Positions 26,284 through 36,235 are shown, counted from the first letter of the stretch. The stretch: DNA of 64,000 nucleotides from Rufibacter immobilis (GCF_003721565.1 NZ_RJJE01000009.1:806001-870000), one strand, 5' to 3'. Numbers and translations: made by a program. The notes: generated by a model not told the origin, from the letters alone.

Positions 26284-28902
26284 ATGAACTTTAACAATTA
26301 TACCATCAAAAGCCAGGAGGCCGTGCAGAAGGCAACCGAGATTGCCGGCGGCAACCAGCAGCAGGCCATCGAGACGGGGCACTTGCTGAAGGGAATCCTG
26401 CAGACCGACGAGAACGTGACCGGTTTCTACCTGAAGAAACTGGGCGTGAACGTAAACCAATTCAACACCCGCCTGGACGAGATTGTGAACGCTTACCCCA
26501 AAGTGAGCGGCGGCAGTCCTTATCTGGCCAACGAAGCCGCAGCGGCCTTGCAGAAAGCCAACTCTTACCTGAAAGAGTTCGGGGATGAGTACGTGGCCAT
26601 TGAGCACTTATTGCTGGGCTTGCTGGCCGGCCGTGACAAAACCGCTACGCTCTTGAAAGACAGCGGCATCTCTGAGAAAGGCTTAAAAGCGGCCATCAAA
26701 GAACTCCGCGGTGACTCCAAAGTAACCGACCAGAACGCCGAGGCCAAATACAATTCCCTCAAGCGCTATGCTATTGACCTGAACGAGCAGGCACGCTTAG
26801 GCAAAATTGACCCGGTGATTGGCCGTGACGAAGAAATCCGCAGGGTGTTGCAGATTCTGAGCCGTCGTACCAAAAACAACCCAATTCTGTTGGGGGAACC
26901 GGGTGTGGGGAAAACTGCCATCGTGGAAGGTTTGGCCCAGCGCATTGTGTCTGGCGACGTGCCCGAAAACCTCAAGTCCAAAACCATCATGAGCTTAGAT
27001 ATGGGTCTGCTGGTGGCCGGAGCCAAATACAAAGGTGAGTTTGAGGAGCGTCTGAAAGCCGTGATCAAAGAAGTGGTAGACTCTGAAGGAGAAATTGTGC
27101 TCTTCATTGACGAGATACACACCCTGATTGGAGCCGGTGCCGGCGGCGACAGCGCCATGGACGCCGCTAACTTGCTCAAACCTGCCTTGGCCCGCGGGGA
27201 ATTACATGCCATTGGTGCGACCACCCTCAAAGAATACCAGAAGTACTTTGAGAAAGACAAAGCCATGGAGCGCCGCTTCCAGTCGGTAACGGTAGATGAA
27301 CCGAGCATTCCGGATGCCATTTCCATCCTGCGCGGTATCAAAGAGAAATACGAGCTGCACCACGGGGTACGCATCAAAGACGACGCCATCATTGCGGCCG
27401 TAGAGCTCTCCAGCCGCTACATCACCGATCGGTTTTTGCCTGACAAAGCCATTGACCTGGTAGACGAGGCCGCTTCCAAGCTGCGTATTGAGATTGACTC
27501 TCTGCCCGTGGAACTGGACGAGGTACAGCGTAAAATCATGCAGTTGGAGATTGAGCGCGAAGCCATCCGCCGCGAGAACGACAAAGAGAAAGAGAACCTG
27601 CTTTCCAAAGAAATTGCCGATTTAAGCGAAACCCGTGACGCCTTGCGCGCCAAGTGGCAGAGCGAGAAACAGGTCATTGAAGGTATTCAGAAGCAGAAAG
27701 AAGCCATTGAGCAGTACAAACTGGAAGCCGAGCAGGCTGAGCGCGCCGGTGATTATGGCAGAGTAGCTGAGCTGCGTTACGGTAAAATCCAGGAAGCCGA
27801 AGCGAAGCTGAAAGAACTGCAGCAGCAAGTGCAGGAGCAGCAAGATGGTGACCACATGTTGCAGGAGGAAGTTACTTCCGAGGACATCGCCGAGGTGGTA
27901 GCCAAGTGGACGGGCGTGCCGGTGAACAAAATGCTGCAAAGCGACCGCGAGAAACTGCTGCACCTGGAAGAAGAGCTGGGCCGCCGCGTAGCTGGTCAGG
28001 AAGAAGCCATTGCCGCTATTTCTGATGCCGTGCGCCGCAGCCGGGCCGGGTTGCAAGACCCTAAACGCCCCATCGGCTCCTTCATATTCCTGGGAACCAC
28101 CGGGGTGGGTAAAACCGAGCTCGCCAAAGCCCTGGCCGACTTCCTGTTCAACGATGAGAACGCCATGGTGCGCATTGACATGAGTGAGTACCAGGAGCGC
28201 CACGCCGTGAGCCGTCTGGTGGGAGCGCCTCCAGGATACGTGGGGTACGATGAAGGTGGTCAGTTGACTGAAGCTGTTCGCCGGAAGCCGTACTCGGTGA
28301 TTCTGCTGGACGAGATTGAGAAAGCGCACCCAGACGTATTCAACATCCTGTTGCAGGTGCTGGATGATGGTCGATTGACTGATAACAAAGGCCGGGTGGC
28401 CAACTTCAAGAACACCATCATCATCATGACGTCTAACATTGGGGCGCACATCATTCAGGAGAACTTCCAGCATCTGGATGAACTGAATCCTGAGCCCACC
28501 ATTGACCGGACTCGTGACGAGGTGTTTGAGGTGCTGAAGAAAACCTTGCGGCCTGAGTTCCTCAACAGGATAGATGAACTGATTATGTTCCGTCCGTTGA
28601 GCTCAAGAGAGATCCGGAAGATTGTGGACATCCAGTTCCGTCACATCCAGGAACGCCTGGAAGAAAGCGGCATCCGTCTGGAAGCCACCGACGAGGTACT
28701 GGACTTCCTGGGCCAGGAAGGCTACGATCCGCAGTTCGGGGCCCGTCCGTTGAAACGTGTGCTGCAACGCCGCGTCTTGAACGAGCTGTCTAAAGCCATC
28801 CTGGCCGGTGACATTAGAAAAGACGCCGTGGTAGAAGCCGTGCTGGAAGATGGAAACATCCGGTTCGTGAACGTAGACATAGATTTACCAATTGACAGAT
28901 AA
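26284..28902 (+). CDS. clpB: ATP-dependent disaggregase ClpB
   Basis: An 872-residue Hsp100 chaperone that pulls proteins out of aggregates together with DnaK/DnaJ. An N-domain (residues 1-145) is followed by AAA module 1 with Walker A GEPGVGKT near 206 and Walker [11 protein letters not shown]. The coiled-coil middle domain (about 400-530, [17 protein letters not shown]) is present, which separates ClpB from ClpA/C. AAA module 2 has Walker A GTTGVGKT near 608, and the C-terminal domain is complete. Length is typical. Followed by a strong terminator. Confidence 0.97.
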   Translation: MNFNNYTIKSQEAVQKATEIAGGNQQQAIETGHLLKGILQTDENVTGFYLKKLGVNVNQFNTRLDEIVNAYPKVSGGSPYLANEAAAALQKANSYLKEFGDEYVAIEHLLLGLLAGRDKTATLLKDSGISEKGLKAAIKELRGDSKVTDQNAEAKYNSLKRYAIDLNEQARLGKIDPVIGRDEEIRRVLQILSRRTKNNPILLGEPGVGKTAIVEGLAQRIVSGDVPENLKSKTIMSLDMGLLVAGAKYKGEFEERLKAVIKEVVDSEGEIVLFIDEIHTLIGAGAGGDSAMDAANLLKPALARGELHAIGATTLKEYQKYFEKDKAMERRFQSVTVDEPSIPDAISILRGIKEKYELHHGVRIKDDAIIAAVELSSRYITDRFLPDKAIDLVDEAASKLRIEIDSLPVELDEVQRKIMQLEIEREAIRRENDKEKENLLSKEIADLSETRDALRAKWQSEKQVIEGIQKQKEAIEQYKLEAEQAERAGDYGRVAELRYGKIQEAEAKLKELQQQVQEQQDGDHMLQEEVTSEDIAEVVAKWTGVPVNKMLQSDREKLLHLEEELGRRVAGQEEAIAAISDAVRRSRAGLQDPKRPIGSFIFLGTTGVGKTELAKALADFLFNDENAMVRIDMSEYQERHAVSRLVGAPPGYVGYDEGGQLTEAVRRKPYSVILLDEIEKAHPDVFNILLQVLDDGRLTDNKGRVANFKNTIIIMTSNIGAHIIQENFQHLDELNPEPTIDRTRDEVFEVLKKTLRPEFLNRIDELIMFRPLSSREIRKIVDIQFRHIQERLEESGIRLEATDEVLDFLGQEGYDPQFGARPLKRVLQRRVLNELSKAILAGDIRKDAVVEAVLEDGNIRFVNVDIDLPIDR

Positions 28903-28925
28903 CCCGTTGTTTTAAATTGAAGTGA

Positions 28926-28958
28926 GGGCGTCGGAGATTTTCTCCGGCGCCTTTTTTT
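28926..28958 (+). terminator. clpB terminator
   Basis: GGCGTCGGAGA pairs with TCTCCGGCGCC and runs into seven T, 24 nt after the clpB stop. A textbook intrinsic terminator. Confidence 0.85.
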
Positions 28959-28998
28959 GTACCCATACGCACCCAGCACAGACAAGATTTGGCCGTTT

Positions 28999-29038
28999 GC
29001 GTTTAGGGGCTGTTTTTGGAAAAACGGGCGCTAAACGC
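28999..29038. repeat. TTTAGGGGC palindromic element
   Basis: Left arm GCGTTTAGGGGCTGTTTTT, right arm ending GGGCGCTAAACGC with two mismatches. It overlaps any upstream start of the HupE-like gene, showing that the true start is downstream. Confidence 0.88.
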
Positions 29039-29141
29039 AAACGGCTTTCCTTTAAGCAACAGCCAATGGAGGCGCCTCTTGCAAGTGTGCCAGCATTTTA
29101 TAAAATTGTCAGCTATTTCAAGCTCAATATTTTTCTGGCCT

Positions 29142-29744
29142 GTGTCTTCTGTCTTCTTCACCTACTTGCAATTAGGTTTCCATCATATTTTCAACCTGCA
29201 GGCGTATGACCACATGGTGTTTGTGCTGGCCATGTGCGCCGTGTACACCGGCTATGAGTGGCGCCGCATTCTGGCCTTGGTCACCAGCTTTACCATTGGG
29301 CATTCCATTACCCTGGCCCTTTCCACCCTGGACATCATCCGGTTCAACACGGCGCTCATTGAGTTGCTCATCCCGGTCACCATTCTGTTCACCTGCCTGT
29401 ACAACTTCACCCAGCTAGGCAAAACCAAACGCAAAGGATCGGCTTTCTTTAACCTGAGCAACTTCTTTGCGGCCGCCTTTGGGCTAATCCACGGCATGGG
29501 CTTCTCCAACTACCTTAAATCATTGCTGGGCAAAGGGCAGAATATTGTGCTGGAACTGTTCGCCTTTAACCTAGGCATTGAGCTGGGGCAGTTGCTCATT
29601 GTGGTGCTGGTGCTAATAGTAGGCGGTTTGCTGGTGAGCGGCGTCCGGATTGCCCGCCGCGACTGGGCCCTGGGCGTAAGCGCCGCCGCCGGGGCCATCG
29701 CGCTCATGCTGGTTCTGGACCAGGATTTTGCGGCTATTTTCTAA
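29142..29744 (+). CDS. HupE/UreJ-like membrane protein
   Basis: About 200 residues with six hydrophobic segments. The opening FFTYLQLGFHHIFNLQAYDHMVFVLAM matches the HupE/UreJ pattern of a conserved Gly-His-His and Asp-His pair; later blocks are SFTIGHSITLAL and AAAFGLIHGMGFSNYL. HupE/UreJ proteins are nickel or cobalt permeases, and many Bacteroidota homologues without hydrogenase are of unknown metal specificity. The start is uncertain: the GTG at 29142 fits the family N-terminus, and frames extending further upstream run through the repeat. Its stop codon lies inside another palindromic element. Confidence 0.75.
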   Translation: MSSVFFTYLQLGFHHIFNLQAYDHMVFVLAMCAVYTGYEWRRILALVTSFTIGHSITLALSTLDIIRFNTALIELLIPVTILFTCLYNFTQLGKTKRKGSAFFNLSNFFAAAFGLIHGMGFSNYLKSLLGKGQNIVLELFAFNLGIELGQLLIVVLVLIVGGLLVSGVRIARRDWALGVSAAAGAIALMLVLDQDFAAIF

Positions 29745-29760
29745 AAAACGGCCCCTAAAC
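29731..29760. repeat. Palindromic element overlapping the 3' end of the HupE-like gene
   Basis: Right arm AAAAAACGGCCCCTAAAC is intact. The left arm (GCGGCTATTTTCTAA) encodes the last residues and the stop codon of the gene. The element has become part of the coding end. Confidence 0.6.
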
Positions 29761-29800
29761 AGGAACGTATAGAGAGTAGCCCCATACGTTTCCTTCCTCC

Positions 29801-30415
29801 ATGCTGGCAGAGTCTTACAGAATATTACAGGTACCGTTTGGGGCACAAATGCCCGAGGTAAGACGCGCTTACCGCCAACTGGTGCTGCAATACCACCCAG
29901 ACCGCAACCAAGCCCCCGGCGCGCAGGAAATATTTCTGCGGGTGCAGGCCGCCTATGAGTACCTGCAACGGTTTCAGGAGGAACTCAATGCCAGCCCCTC
30001 TTCCCGCACCTCGGCCCCGCCGCCCAAACCACCTTCAGACTGGGAAAGATACCAGTACGTCTATGACCCGCCCGCAGACCCCAAAGAATACAACGCCTGG
30101 GCAGCCGTAGCGCGGGAGCGGGCCCGGCGGCAGAAAGAGAAAGACTACGCCGCCTACGTGCAGCGCACCCAGGCCATGAAACTGAAATGGTGGTACCCTT
30201 TGGCCCGCTACAGCAGCTATGGCATCTTGACCTTAGGGCTTATGGCCGGTGCGGCGTTCATTGTCATCCCTTTGCTGTTTTTGGTTACAGGCAACTTCAA
30301 AGCTTCCCTGATGGGCATTCTCATGGTTCCCATGGGTATAAAGATTATACAAGTCATGCGAGACTTGCGGCAAGACATTAGAAAGCACTTTGGGGAGGAC
30401 CTGTCCCAGCCGTGA
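29801..30415 (+). CDS. J-domain membrane protein
   Basis: A 204-residue protein with an N-terminal J domain (residues 5-60). The HPD tripeptide that stimulates DnaK ATPase is at H32-P33-D34. A Pro-rich linker (about 67-80) leads to a basic stretch and two hydrophobic segments (about 138-160 and 165-182, YGILTLGLMAGAAFIVIPLL). It lacks the zinc fingers and C-terminal domains of canonical DnaJ, so it is a membrane-bound, specialised co-chaperone facing the cytoplasm. Substrate unknown. Confidence 0.88.
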   Translation: MLAESYRILQVPFGAQMPEVRRAYRQLVLQYHPDRNQAPGAQEIFLRVQAAYEYLQRFQEELNASPSSRTSAPPPKPPSDWERYQYVYDPPADPKEYNAWAAVARERARRQKEKDYAAYVQRTQAMKLKWWYPLARYSSYGILTLGLMAGAAFIVIPLLFLVTGNFKASLMGILMVPMGIKIIQVMRDLRQDIRKHFGEDLSQP

Positions 30416-30494
30416 AATAGCCCTTTTCTTTTTACTTTGATCTAGAAAATCACCAAATTGCTCTTTCCCAACTACACATCACACAGCTAACTAA

Positions 30495-32828
30495 ATGAAA
30501 CAGTTCTTACTCGCCAGCGGGTTACTCCTGGGTTTGGCCGCCCCCGTTCTGGCGCAGGAAAACATTGATAAATCTAAGTTCCGGCAACTGGGCCAGGAGC
30601 TTCCCACACCCAACACGTACCGCACCGCCTCCGGGGCTCCGGGGCACGAGTACTGGCAGCAACGCGCGGACTACACCATCAAAGCCGAGCTGAACGACGA
30701 CAACCAGACCCTTACCGGCTCAGAAACCATTACGTACACCAATCTCTCGCCAGATGTGCTCACCTACCTGTGGGTGCAGTTAGACCAGAACATCTTTGAG
30801 AAGAACTCCATGACCAGCCTCACCCAGACCAACCGGGTACCTGACCGCCCTACCTTCGGCATAGCCGAGGCCCTGGCCGAGCAGACGTTTGACGGCGGCT
30901 ACAAGATCAAGGCGGTGAAAGATGCCAACGGCAGACCCTTGCCCTATGTCATCAACTTCACCATGATGCGCATAGACCTGCCGCAGCCCCTCAAACCCAA
31001 GCAGAGCGTGAAGTTCAGCATTGACTGGTTCAACAACATCAACGACCAGAAAAAGCAGGGCGGCCGTGGCGGCTACGAGTTCTTCCCCGAGGACGGCAAC
31101 TATGAATACCAGATGGCGCAGTGGTTCCCGCGCATGGCTGTGTATGACGACGTGAACGGCTGGCAGCACAAGCAATTCCTGGGCACCGGCGAGTTTGCCC
31201 TGCCCTTTGGGGATTATAAAGTGAGCCTCACCGTGCCCGCAGACCACGTGGTGGCCTCCACCGGCGAGTTGCAGAACACAGACGTACTCACCAGCGCCCA
31301 GCGCAGCCGCCTGGCCCAAGCCCAGAAAGCGAACAAACCAGTTTTGATTGTGACCCCGGAGGAAGCCCTGCGGGCCGAAAAAACCAAAGCCAAAGGCAAG
31401 AAAACCTGGACGTTTGTGGCCAAAGACGTGCGTGACTTCGCGTGGGCCAGCTCCCGCAAGTTCATCTGGGATGCCATGAACGTAAACGTGGCGGGCAAGA
31501 ACACTCTGGCCATGAGCTACTATCCCAAAGAAGGAAACCCGCTGTGGGGCAAATACTCCACGGAGGTAGTGGCACATACGCTGAAGACCTATTCCAAATA
31601 CACCATTGCCTACCCGTACCCGGTGGCCATTTCAGTACACGGCGCGGTGGGCGGCATGGAATATCCCATGATCTCCTTCAACGGCGGCCGCCCCGAGAAA
31701 GACGGCTCCTACACTGAGCGCACCAAGTACGGCATGATCTCCGTGATCATCCACGAAGTGGGCCACAACTTCTTCCCCATGATCATCAACTCAGATGAGC
31801 GCCAGTGGACCTGGATGGACGAAGGCCTAAACACCTTTGTGCAGTTTTTGACTGAGCAGGAATGGCAGCGCGATTACCCCTCTAGCCGCGGCGAGCCGCG
31901 CAACATGGTGTCTTACATGAAGATGGACAAGAGCCTGCAACAGCCCATCATGACCAATTCAGAGTCTATCACGCAATTGGGCAACAACGCCTACGGCAAA
32001 CCGGCCACGGCCTTGAACATTCTGCGCGAAACGGTGCTGGGCCGCAAGCTGTTTGACTACGCCTTCAAGGAATATTGCCGCCGCTGGGCCTTCAAGCACC
32101 CCATGCCCGCTGATTTCTTCCGGACCATGGAAGACGCCTCGGGTACTGACCTGGACTGGTTCTGGCGCGGTTGGTTCTACACCACAGACCACGTAGACCA
32201 GGAACTCACCGGCGTGAAATGGTACACCGTAGACACCCGCAACCCCGAGGTGGAGAACGCCAAGCGCCGCCAGGAGATCAACGCCGCTCCCAAGAGCCTC
32301 TCGCAGCAGCGCAACCTGCAGGACATCCCTAAAACCCTGGTAGAGGTAAAACCAGAACTCAACGACTTCTACAACACCTATGACCCCTTGGCCGTGACCG
32401 AAGCCAACAAGGCGCAGTACCAGAAATACCAGCAAAGCCTTACCCCTGAGGAGCGCGCCCTGCTGGAGAAAGGCCTGCACTTCTATGAGGTAGGCATTAA
32501 GAACAACGGCGGCCTGGTGATGCCGGTGGTGGTGCAAATGAACTTCCAGGACGGTTCCAACCAGATTGTGCGCATCCCCGCCGAGATCTGGCGCTACAAT
32601 GACCAGGAGGTGACCAAAGTGTTTGTGACCGAGAAACCGGTGGCCAGCTTCACCCTAGACCCCTTCCAGGAAACCGCCGACATTGACATGAACAACAACT
32701 CGTATCCGCAGCGCCAGCAGCCCAACCGCTTTGAGTTGTTTAAGCAGCAACCGCAGGGCATCACGCCTAACCCACTGCAACAGCAAATGCAGCGCGAGGG
32801 CACCCTTCGGCCGCAAGGCAACCAATAA
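30495..32828 (+). CDS. M1 family zinc aminopeptidase
   Basis: A 777-residue exported peptidase (signal MKQFLLASGLLLGLAAPVLAQ). The zinc site is HEVGH at H420-H424, with the third ligand E443 in WMDEGLN after 18 intervening residues, the gluzincin M1 pattern. The exopeptidase-type motif GxMEN appears as GGMEYP, with Tyr in place of the usual Asn. Such secreted M1 enzymes trim peptides in the periplasm. The last 60 residues are Gln/Pro-rich. The gene is followed after 2 nt by a palindromic element and then by a terminator. Confidence 0.93.
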   Translation: MKQFLLASGLLLGLAAPVLAQENIDKSKFRQLGQELPTPNTYRTASGAPGHEYWQQRADYTIKAELNDDNQTLTGSETITYTNLSPDVLTYLWVQLDQNIFEKNSMTSLTQTNRVPDRPTFGIAEALAEQTFDGGYKIKAVKDANGRPLPYVINFTMMRIDLPQPLKPKQSVKFSIDWFNNINDQKKQGGRGGYEFFPEDGNYEYQMAQWFPRMAVYDDVNGWQHKQFLGTGEFALPFGDYKVSLTVPADHVVASTGELQNTDVLTSAQRSRLAQAQKANKPVLIVTPEEALRAEKTKAKGKKTWTFVAKDVRDFAWASSRKFIWDAMNVNVAGKNTLAMSYYPKEGNPLWGKYSTEVVAHTLKTYSKYTIAYPYPVAISVHGAVGGMEYPMISFNGGRPEKDGSYTERTKYGMISVIIHEVGHNFFPMIINSDERQWTWMDEGLNTFVQFLTEQEWQRDYPSSRGEPRNMVSYMKMDKSLQQPIMTNSESITQLGNNAYGKPATALNILRETVLGRKLFDYAFKEYCRRWAFKHPMPADFFRTMEDASGTDLDWFWRGWFYTTDHVDQELTGVKWYTVDTRNPEVENAKRRQEINAAPKSLSQQRNLQDIPKTLVEVKPELNDFYNTYDPLAVTEANKAQYQKYQQSLTPEERALLEKGLHFYEVGIKNNGGLVMPVVVQMNFQDGSNQIVRIPAEIWRYNDQEVTKVFVTEKPVASFTLDPFQETADIDMNNNSYPQRQQPNRFELFKQQPQGITPNPLQQQMQREGTLRPQGNQ

Positions 32829-32830
32829 CC

Positions 32831-32869
32831 TGTTTAGGGGCTCTTTTTGGAAAAACCGCCCCTAAACGC
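32831..32869. repeat. TTTAGGGGC palindromic element
   Basis: Arms TGTTTAGGGGCTCTTTTT and AAAAACCGCCCCTAAACGC. It begins 3 nt after the M1 peptidase stop. Confidence 0.9.
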
Positions 32870-32878
32870 ATTTAGCTC

Positions 32879-32920
32879 AAAGGCCTCTCCAGTTGCTACT
32901 GGAGAGGCCTTTGGTTTTTA
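32879..32920 (+). terminator. Terminator after the M1 peptidase
   Basis: AGGCCTCTCCAG pairs with CTGGAGAGGCCT and is followed by TTGGTTTTT. Because it comes directly after a palindromic element, the gene has two hairpins in series. Confidence 0.8.
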
Positions 32921-32955
32921 AGGGCAGGCACCTAGTCACTCTCCCTAGCCAGAAA

Positions 32956-32996
32956 CAGCAAAGCCGGCGAACTGCAACAGTTCACCGGCTTTGCTG
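32956..32996. terminator. Long hairpin between convergent genes
   Basis: CAGCAAAGCCGGCGAACTG pairs with CAGTTCACCGGCTTTGCTG (one mismatch) around a three-base loop. It lies between the M1 gene and the convergent gene ending at 33111. There is no T run, so it may be an RNA stability element. Confidence 0.55.
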
Positions 32997-33036
32997 TCTA
33001 AATGCTTTACACTTACTCTGAGAAGAACGCATACTT

Positions 33037-33075
33037 GCGTTTAGGGGCGGTTTTTCCAAAAAGAGGCGCTAAACA
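33037..33075. repeat. TTTAGGGGC palindromic element
   Basis: Arms GCGTTTAGGGGCGGTTTTT and AAAAAGAGGCGCTAAAC around CC, 36 nt past the stop of the minus-strand gene at 33111. Confidence 0.88.
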
Positions 33076-33110
33076 GCCAGAACACAGCCAGAGGTATCAG
33101 CGAGTTTCTA

Positions 33111-33803
33111 TTAGTCTTTCCGCTTAAGGTCTCCGTTCTTAATGGCTCTGATGACCTTATACCACTTGATAGGATCCAGCAACGGATTGGCCACCCCAGG
33201 GTTGTAACCGCCCCGGCGGAGCTGCTGCTGGTTCTGTAGGTTTATCAAATGGCGCTGGTTGGAGCCGGCATCCATGGGCGTGTTCCGGAACATCTGGTCC
33301 AGGATCTGCTGGCTCATGGCGTTTTCCTGATCAATATCGCCAATGGGTGATTTCATGGCCAGAACGGCGGCGGTAAAGTCGCGGAAGGTGGCGTACGGGA
33401 ACACCCGCACCTCGGGCAGCACGGTGGGGTCTTCCAACATCTCAATAATGATGGAATAACTGTCGCGCTCAAAGCTCTCCGGGATCACCAATGACTGCTT
33501 GGCGTAGCCTATGGAACTGAACACCACGCTGTCGCCGGCAATGACCGGCAGAGAGAAAAAGCCATACTCATTGGTGTTGGTGCCCCTTCCGGCCTTGGGA
33601 ATGTAGACGCTGGCCCCTGGTATACCCAAAAGACTGTCGCCGGCGGTCACCACCCCGGTTAACTGGATGATCTTGCGCCCGCCTTGCGCCTGCGCCGAGG
33701 AAAGACTGATGCCTGAAACGATGAGAACTGCCACAAAAAAGCGGCCAAGCAGGCCCCAGAAGCGAGAAGACAAAGCAGGGAAAGGGAAATATAGAGTAGC
33801 CAT
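33111..33803 (-). CDS. Carboxypeptidase-like regulatory domain protein
   Basis: A 230-residue exported protein. The signal region FFVAVLIVSGISLSSAQAQ follows a 20-residue lead. The domain starting IQLTGVVTAGDSLLGIPGASVYIPKAGRGTNTNEYGFFSL is the CarboxypepD-regulatory-like beta-sandwich found at the N-terminus of TonB-linked proteins, here without any barrel. The C-terminal half, with QQILDQMFRNTPMDAGSNQ, is a small helical region common in Bacteroidota stand-alone versions. It is probably periplasmic; role unknown. Divergent from the ArsR-like gene at 33885. Confidence 0.8.
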   Translation of the reverse strand: MATLYFPFPALSSRFWGLLGRFFVAVLIVSGISLSSAQAQGGRKIIQLTGVVTAGDSLLGIPGASVYIPKAGRGTNTNEYGFFSLPVIAGDSVVFSSIGYAKQSLVIPESFERDSYSIIIEMLEDPTVLPEVRVFPYATFRDFTAAVLAMKSPIGDIDQENAMSQQILDQMFRNTPMDAGSNQRHLINLQNQQQLRRGGYNPGVANPLLDPIKWYKVIRAIKNGDLKRKD

Positions 33804-33884
33804 GGATAAGATCGTTTACAAGTATAGGCTTTTTATGGTACTTTGTGCCGCAGGGCTTAAATAATTTTTACGAAGAGATACTCC

Positions 33885-34271
33885 ATGAGGCTCAAAAATT
33901 TCAACGTCAGTTTTGGGGAACAAGTATTCAAGGCCATGAGCGATACTTCCCGTATACGGGTCCTGAACCTGCTGCTGCGCAACAAGGAGCTTTGCATCGC
34001 TGATCTGGAGCTGGTACTGGATTTTACGCAGACCAAGACCTCGCGCCACCTCATCTACCTCAAGAACACGGGTCTGGTCTCCTTCCGTAAACAGGATCAG
34101 TGGGCATTTTATTATATCAAAGACGAAATGCTGGATTTTCTGCAGCAGATGTTCAGCTACCTTGAGAAAGACCCGCTGCTCCAGAAAGACCAAGAAGTGT
34201 ACCAGACGCTGTTCTCTAACCGAGAGCTGGCCGTTAACCGCCTGCAACAGCGGCACTTCACGGGTCTGTAG
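33885..34271 (+). CDS. ArsR-family winged-helix regulator
   Basis: A 128-residue protein with a winged helix (FKAMSDTSRIRVLNLLLRNKELCIADLELVLDFTQTKTSRHLIYLKNTGLVSFRK). It resembles ArsR/SmtB repressors. The ELCIADL position carries only one Cys where arsenic sensors have CxC, so metal sensing through alpha-3 is unlikely and the effector is unknown. The acyltransferase gene starts 5 nt after its stop, so both are probably in one transcript. Confidence 0.85.
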   Translation: MRLKNFNVSFGEQVFKAMSDTSRIRVLNLLLRNKELCIADLELVLDFTQTKTSRHLIYLKNTGLVSFRKQDQWAFYYIKDEMLDFLQQMFSYLEKDPLLQKDQEVYQTLFSNRELAVNRLQQRHFTGL

Positions 34272-34275
34272 CACC

Positions 34276-35376
34276 ATGCACACTACCTCTGACAAGCTTT
34301 ACTTCCCGGCCCTAACGGGTCTGCGCGCGGTGGCGGCTTACCTGGTGTACGCGCACCACGCGCTGCCGCAGGTACCGCTGGCCCCAGGCTTCTTTAGGGC
34401 ACTGTTCCAAGAGGCCCATATCGGGGTTTCCATCTTCTTTGTCTTAAGCGGCTTTCTAATTGGGATACGCTACCACCAGGCGTTTCTACCGGGCTCCCAC
34501 CATGAGCTACGCTCCTATTTCCTGCAACGGTTCGCGCGCCTCTACCCGGTTTACCTGCTCTGCACCTTGGCGGCGCTGTGGTTCCGGCAAGACTTCAGGC
34601 CCGAATCCTGGGTGATTAACCTGCTCCTGCTACAGGGCTTTTTTGCAGACTATACTTTCTCCGGGATTGGAATTGCCTGGTCCTTGACCGTTGAACTCAC
34701 CTTTTATGCCTTTGCCCCGCTGGTGCTGCTTTACTGGGACCGCCTGGGCCTCTGGCGCTGGACCCTGCTGACGCTCCTGGCTGGGCTGGTCCTGTTGGCG
34801 CTGGGGCAGTTGCCCTGGCCGTTCGGGTTCCTCCCAGACCTTTCCTTTCTGGTCAGGAGTACGTTCTTTGGCCGCTGCTTTGAGTTCTACGTGGGCATCT
34901 GGCTGGCCAGGAAGCTCCTTGCGGAGCCTCCGGCCTTCTGGCTGCAACCTAGGGCAGACGTGTTCACCTATGGCGGTGCATTGGGCATTGTGCTCTTCCT
35001 GCTGGGGCTTTCCTTCTTACGGGATATACCTGGAGGATTGGGTACAGATGTACAGACCATGGCTTTCCACGGCCTGAACAATTACCTGCTGCCTGTCTGT
35101 ATTGCCGCGCTCCTGCTGGGGCTGGTAAAGGAACAGACAGTTCTTTCTACACTTTTAGGATCACAGGTTGGGCAGGCTTTGGGCAAAGGCTCTTATCTTT
35201 TTTACCTGGTGCATTACACGTTTGGGTTCGATATCCTGTATTTTCACCTCTGGAAGAACAAAGGGGGCGTGCTGCTGCTCTTGGCCATCCTTTCCGTGGC
35301 TGGGTATTATCTGCTGGAAGCCCCTCTTCAGAAAGGGGTGCTGCGCCTGGCGGCCAAAAGGCTCCCGAAACAATAA
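34276..35376 (+). CDS. Acyltransferase 3 family membrane protein
   Basis: A 366-residue protein starting at the ATG at 34276 (MHTTSDKLYFPALTGLRAVAAYLVYAHH). It has about 10 membrane segments. The motif R17-A-V-A-A-Y with the conserved His in YAHH, and SIFFVLSGFLIG, are hallmarks of acyltransferase 3 (OafA-like) enzymes, which transfer acetyl or similar groups to surface glycans or lipids. The substrate is not known. It is in an apparent operon with the ArsR-like regulator. Confidence 0.9.
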   Translation: MHTTSDKLYFPALTGLRAVAAYLVYAHHALPQVPLAPGFFRALFQEAHIGVSIFFVLSGFLIGIRYHQAFLPGSHHELRSYFLQRFARLYPVYLLCTLAALWFRQDFRPESWVINLLLLQGFFADYTFSGIGIAWSLTVELTFYAFAPLVLLYWDRLGLWRWTLLTLLAGLVLLALGQLPWPFGFLPDLSFLVRSTFFGRCFEFYVGIWLARKLLAEPPAFWLQPRADVFTYGGALGIVLFLLGLSFLRDIPGGLGTDVQTMAFHGLNNYLLPVCIAALLLGLVKEQTVLSTLLGSQVGQALGKGSYLFYLVHYTFGFDILYFHLWKNKGGVLLLLAILSVAGYYLLEAPLQKGVLRLAAKRLPKQ

Positions 35377-35453
35377 CCAGTGCCTACGGTTAGTAAAAGA
35401 AGAGAACCTTGTGCTTTGCCCACCCGTTCTTCCTCAGCAGCCCCTTGTACCAT

Positions 35454-36158
35454 ATGAGAAATTTAAAAACGTACCGCCACCTGTTCTTTGACCTGGACCA
35501 CACGCTCTGGGACTTTGAGAAGAACTCTGAGGAAACCTTGCACCATCTATACGATCATTACAACCTGGGCCAGCTGGGCAATTTCTCCCGCGACTCCTTC
35601 TACCGGAAGTACAGCTTTGTGAACCAGCGCCTCTGGGACCAGTACCACCAGGGCAAGATCACGCAGCAACAGCTCCGCGAGAACCGTTTTGTGAAATGCC
35701 TCACGGGGCTGGGCATGGCGGCCACAGACGTTCCGGCTGGTATCAGTGAAGCCTTTACCAGCATCTGCCCCACCAAAACGGCGGTTTTCCCCTTCACCCA
35801 TGAGGTGTTGCAGTACCTGCAGAGCAAATACGTGCTGCACATCATTACCAACGGGTTCAAAGATGTGCAGTACATTAAACTGAGATCGTCTAAGCTGGAT
35901 GCATACTTCTCAGAGATCATCACCTCAGACTGCGCCAACTGCACCAAGCCAGACCGCCGCATCTTTCTGCACGCGCTGGAAAGGGCGGGCGTAAGCGCCC
36001 AAGAGAGCCTCATGATTGGCGACAGCCTGGACGCCGACATTCTGGGAGCCATGAACGCCGGCATTGACCAGGTGCTCTTCAACCCCGAGCGAAAGCGCCC
36101 CCGCCTCAAACCCACCTATGAGATCCATTGCCTAAGCCAGCTGAAGGAGTTTCTGTAA
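35454..36158 (+). CDS. yjjG: YjjG family noncanonical pyrimidine nucleotidase (HAD)
   Basis: A 234-residue HAD-superfamily phosphatase from the ATG at 35454. Motif I FFDLDHTLWDFEKNS has the nucleophile at D13 and acid/base at D15. Motif II is HIITNGF. Motif III/IV regions are CTKPDRRIF with the Lys and MIGDSLDADILGA with the acidic pair. The WDFEKNS after motif I is typical of YjjG, a nucleotidase active on damaged pyrimidine nucleotides. It ends 3 nt before a palindromic element. Confidence 0.9.
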   Translation: MRNLKTYRHLFFDLDHTLWDFEKNSEETLHHLYDHYNLGQLGNFSRDSFYRKYSFVNQRLWDQYHQGKITQQQLRENRFVKCLTGLGMAATDVPAGISEAFTSICPTKTAVFPFTHEVLQYLQSKYVLHIITNGFKDVQYIKLRSSKLDAYFSEIITSDCANCTKPDRRIFLHALERAGVSAQESLMIGDSLDADILGAMNAGIDQVLFNPERKRPRLKPTYEIHCLSQLKEFL

Positions 36159-36160
36159 GC

Positions 36161-36199
36161 AGTTTAGCGGCTCTTTTTCCAAAAACAGGCCCTAAACGG
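36161..36199. repeat. TTTAGGGGC palindromic element
   Basis: Left AGTTTAGCGGCTCTTTTT, right AAAAACAGGCCCTAAACGG, around CC. It starts 3 nt after the yjjG stop. Confidence 0.85.
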
Positions 36200-36235
36200 G
36201 AACTCCCAAGGCGTAGGTTTTGTCTAATATTTGGT

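Noticed and set aside
29016-29141. Longer N-terminus for the HupE-like protein
   Set aside because: It would be translated from a palindromic element, and homologous proteins begin close to the FFTYLQLGFHHI segment.
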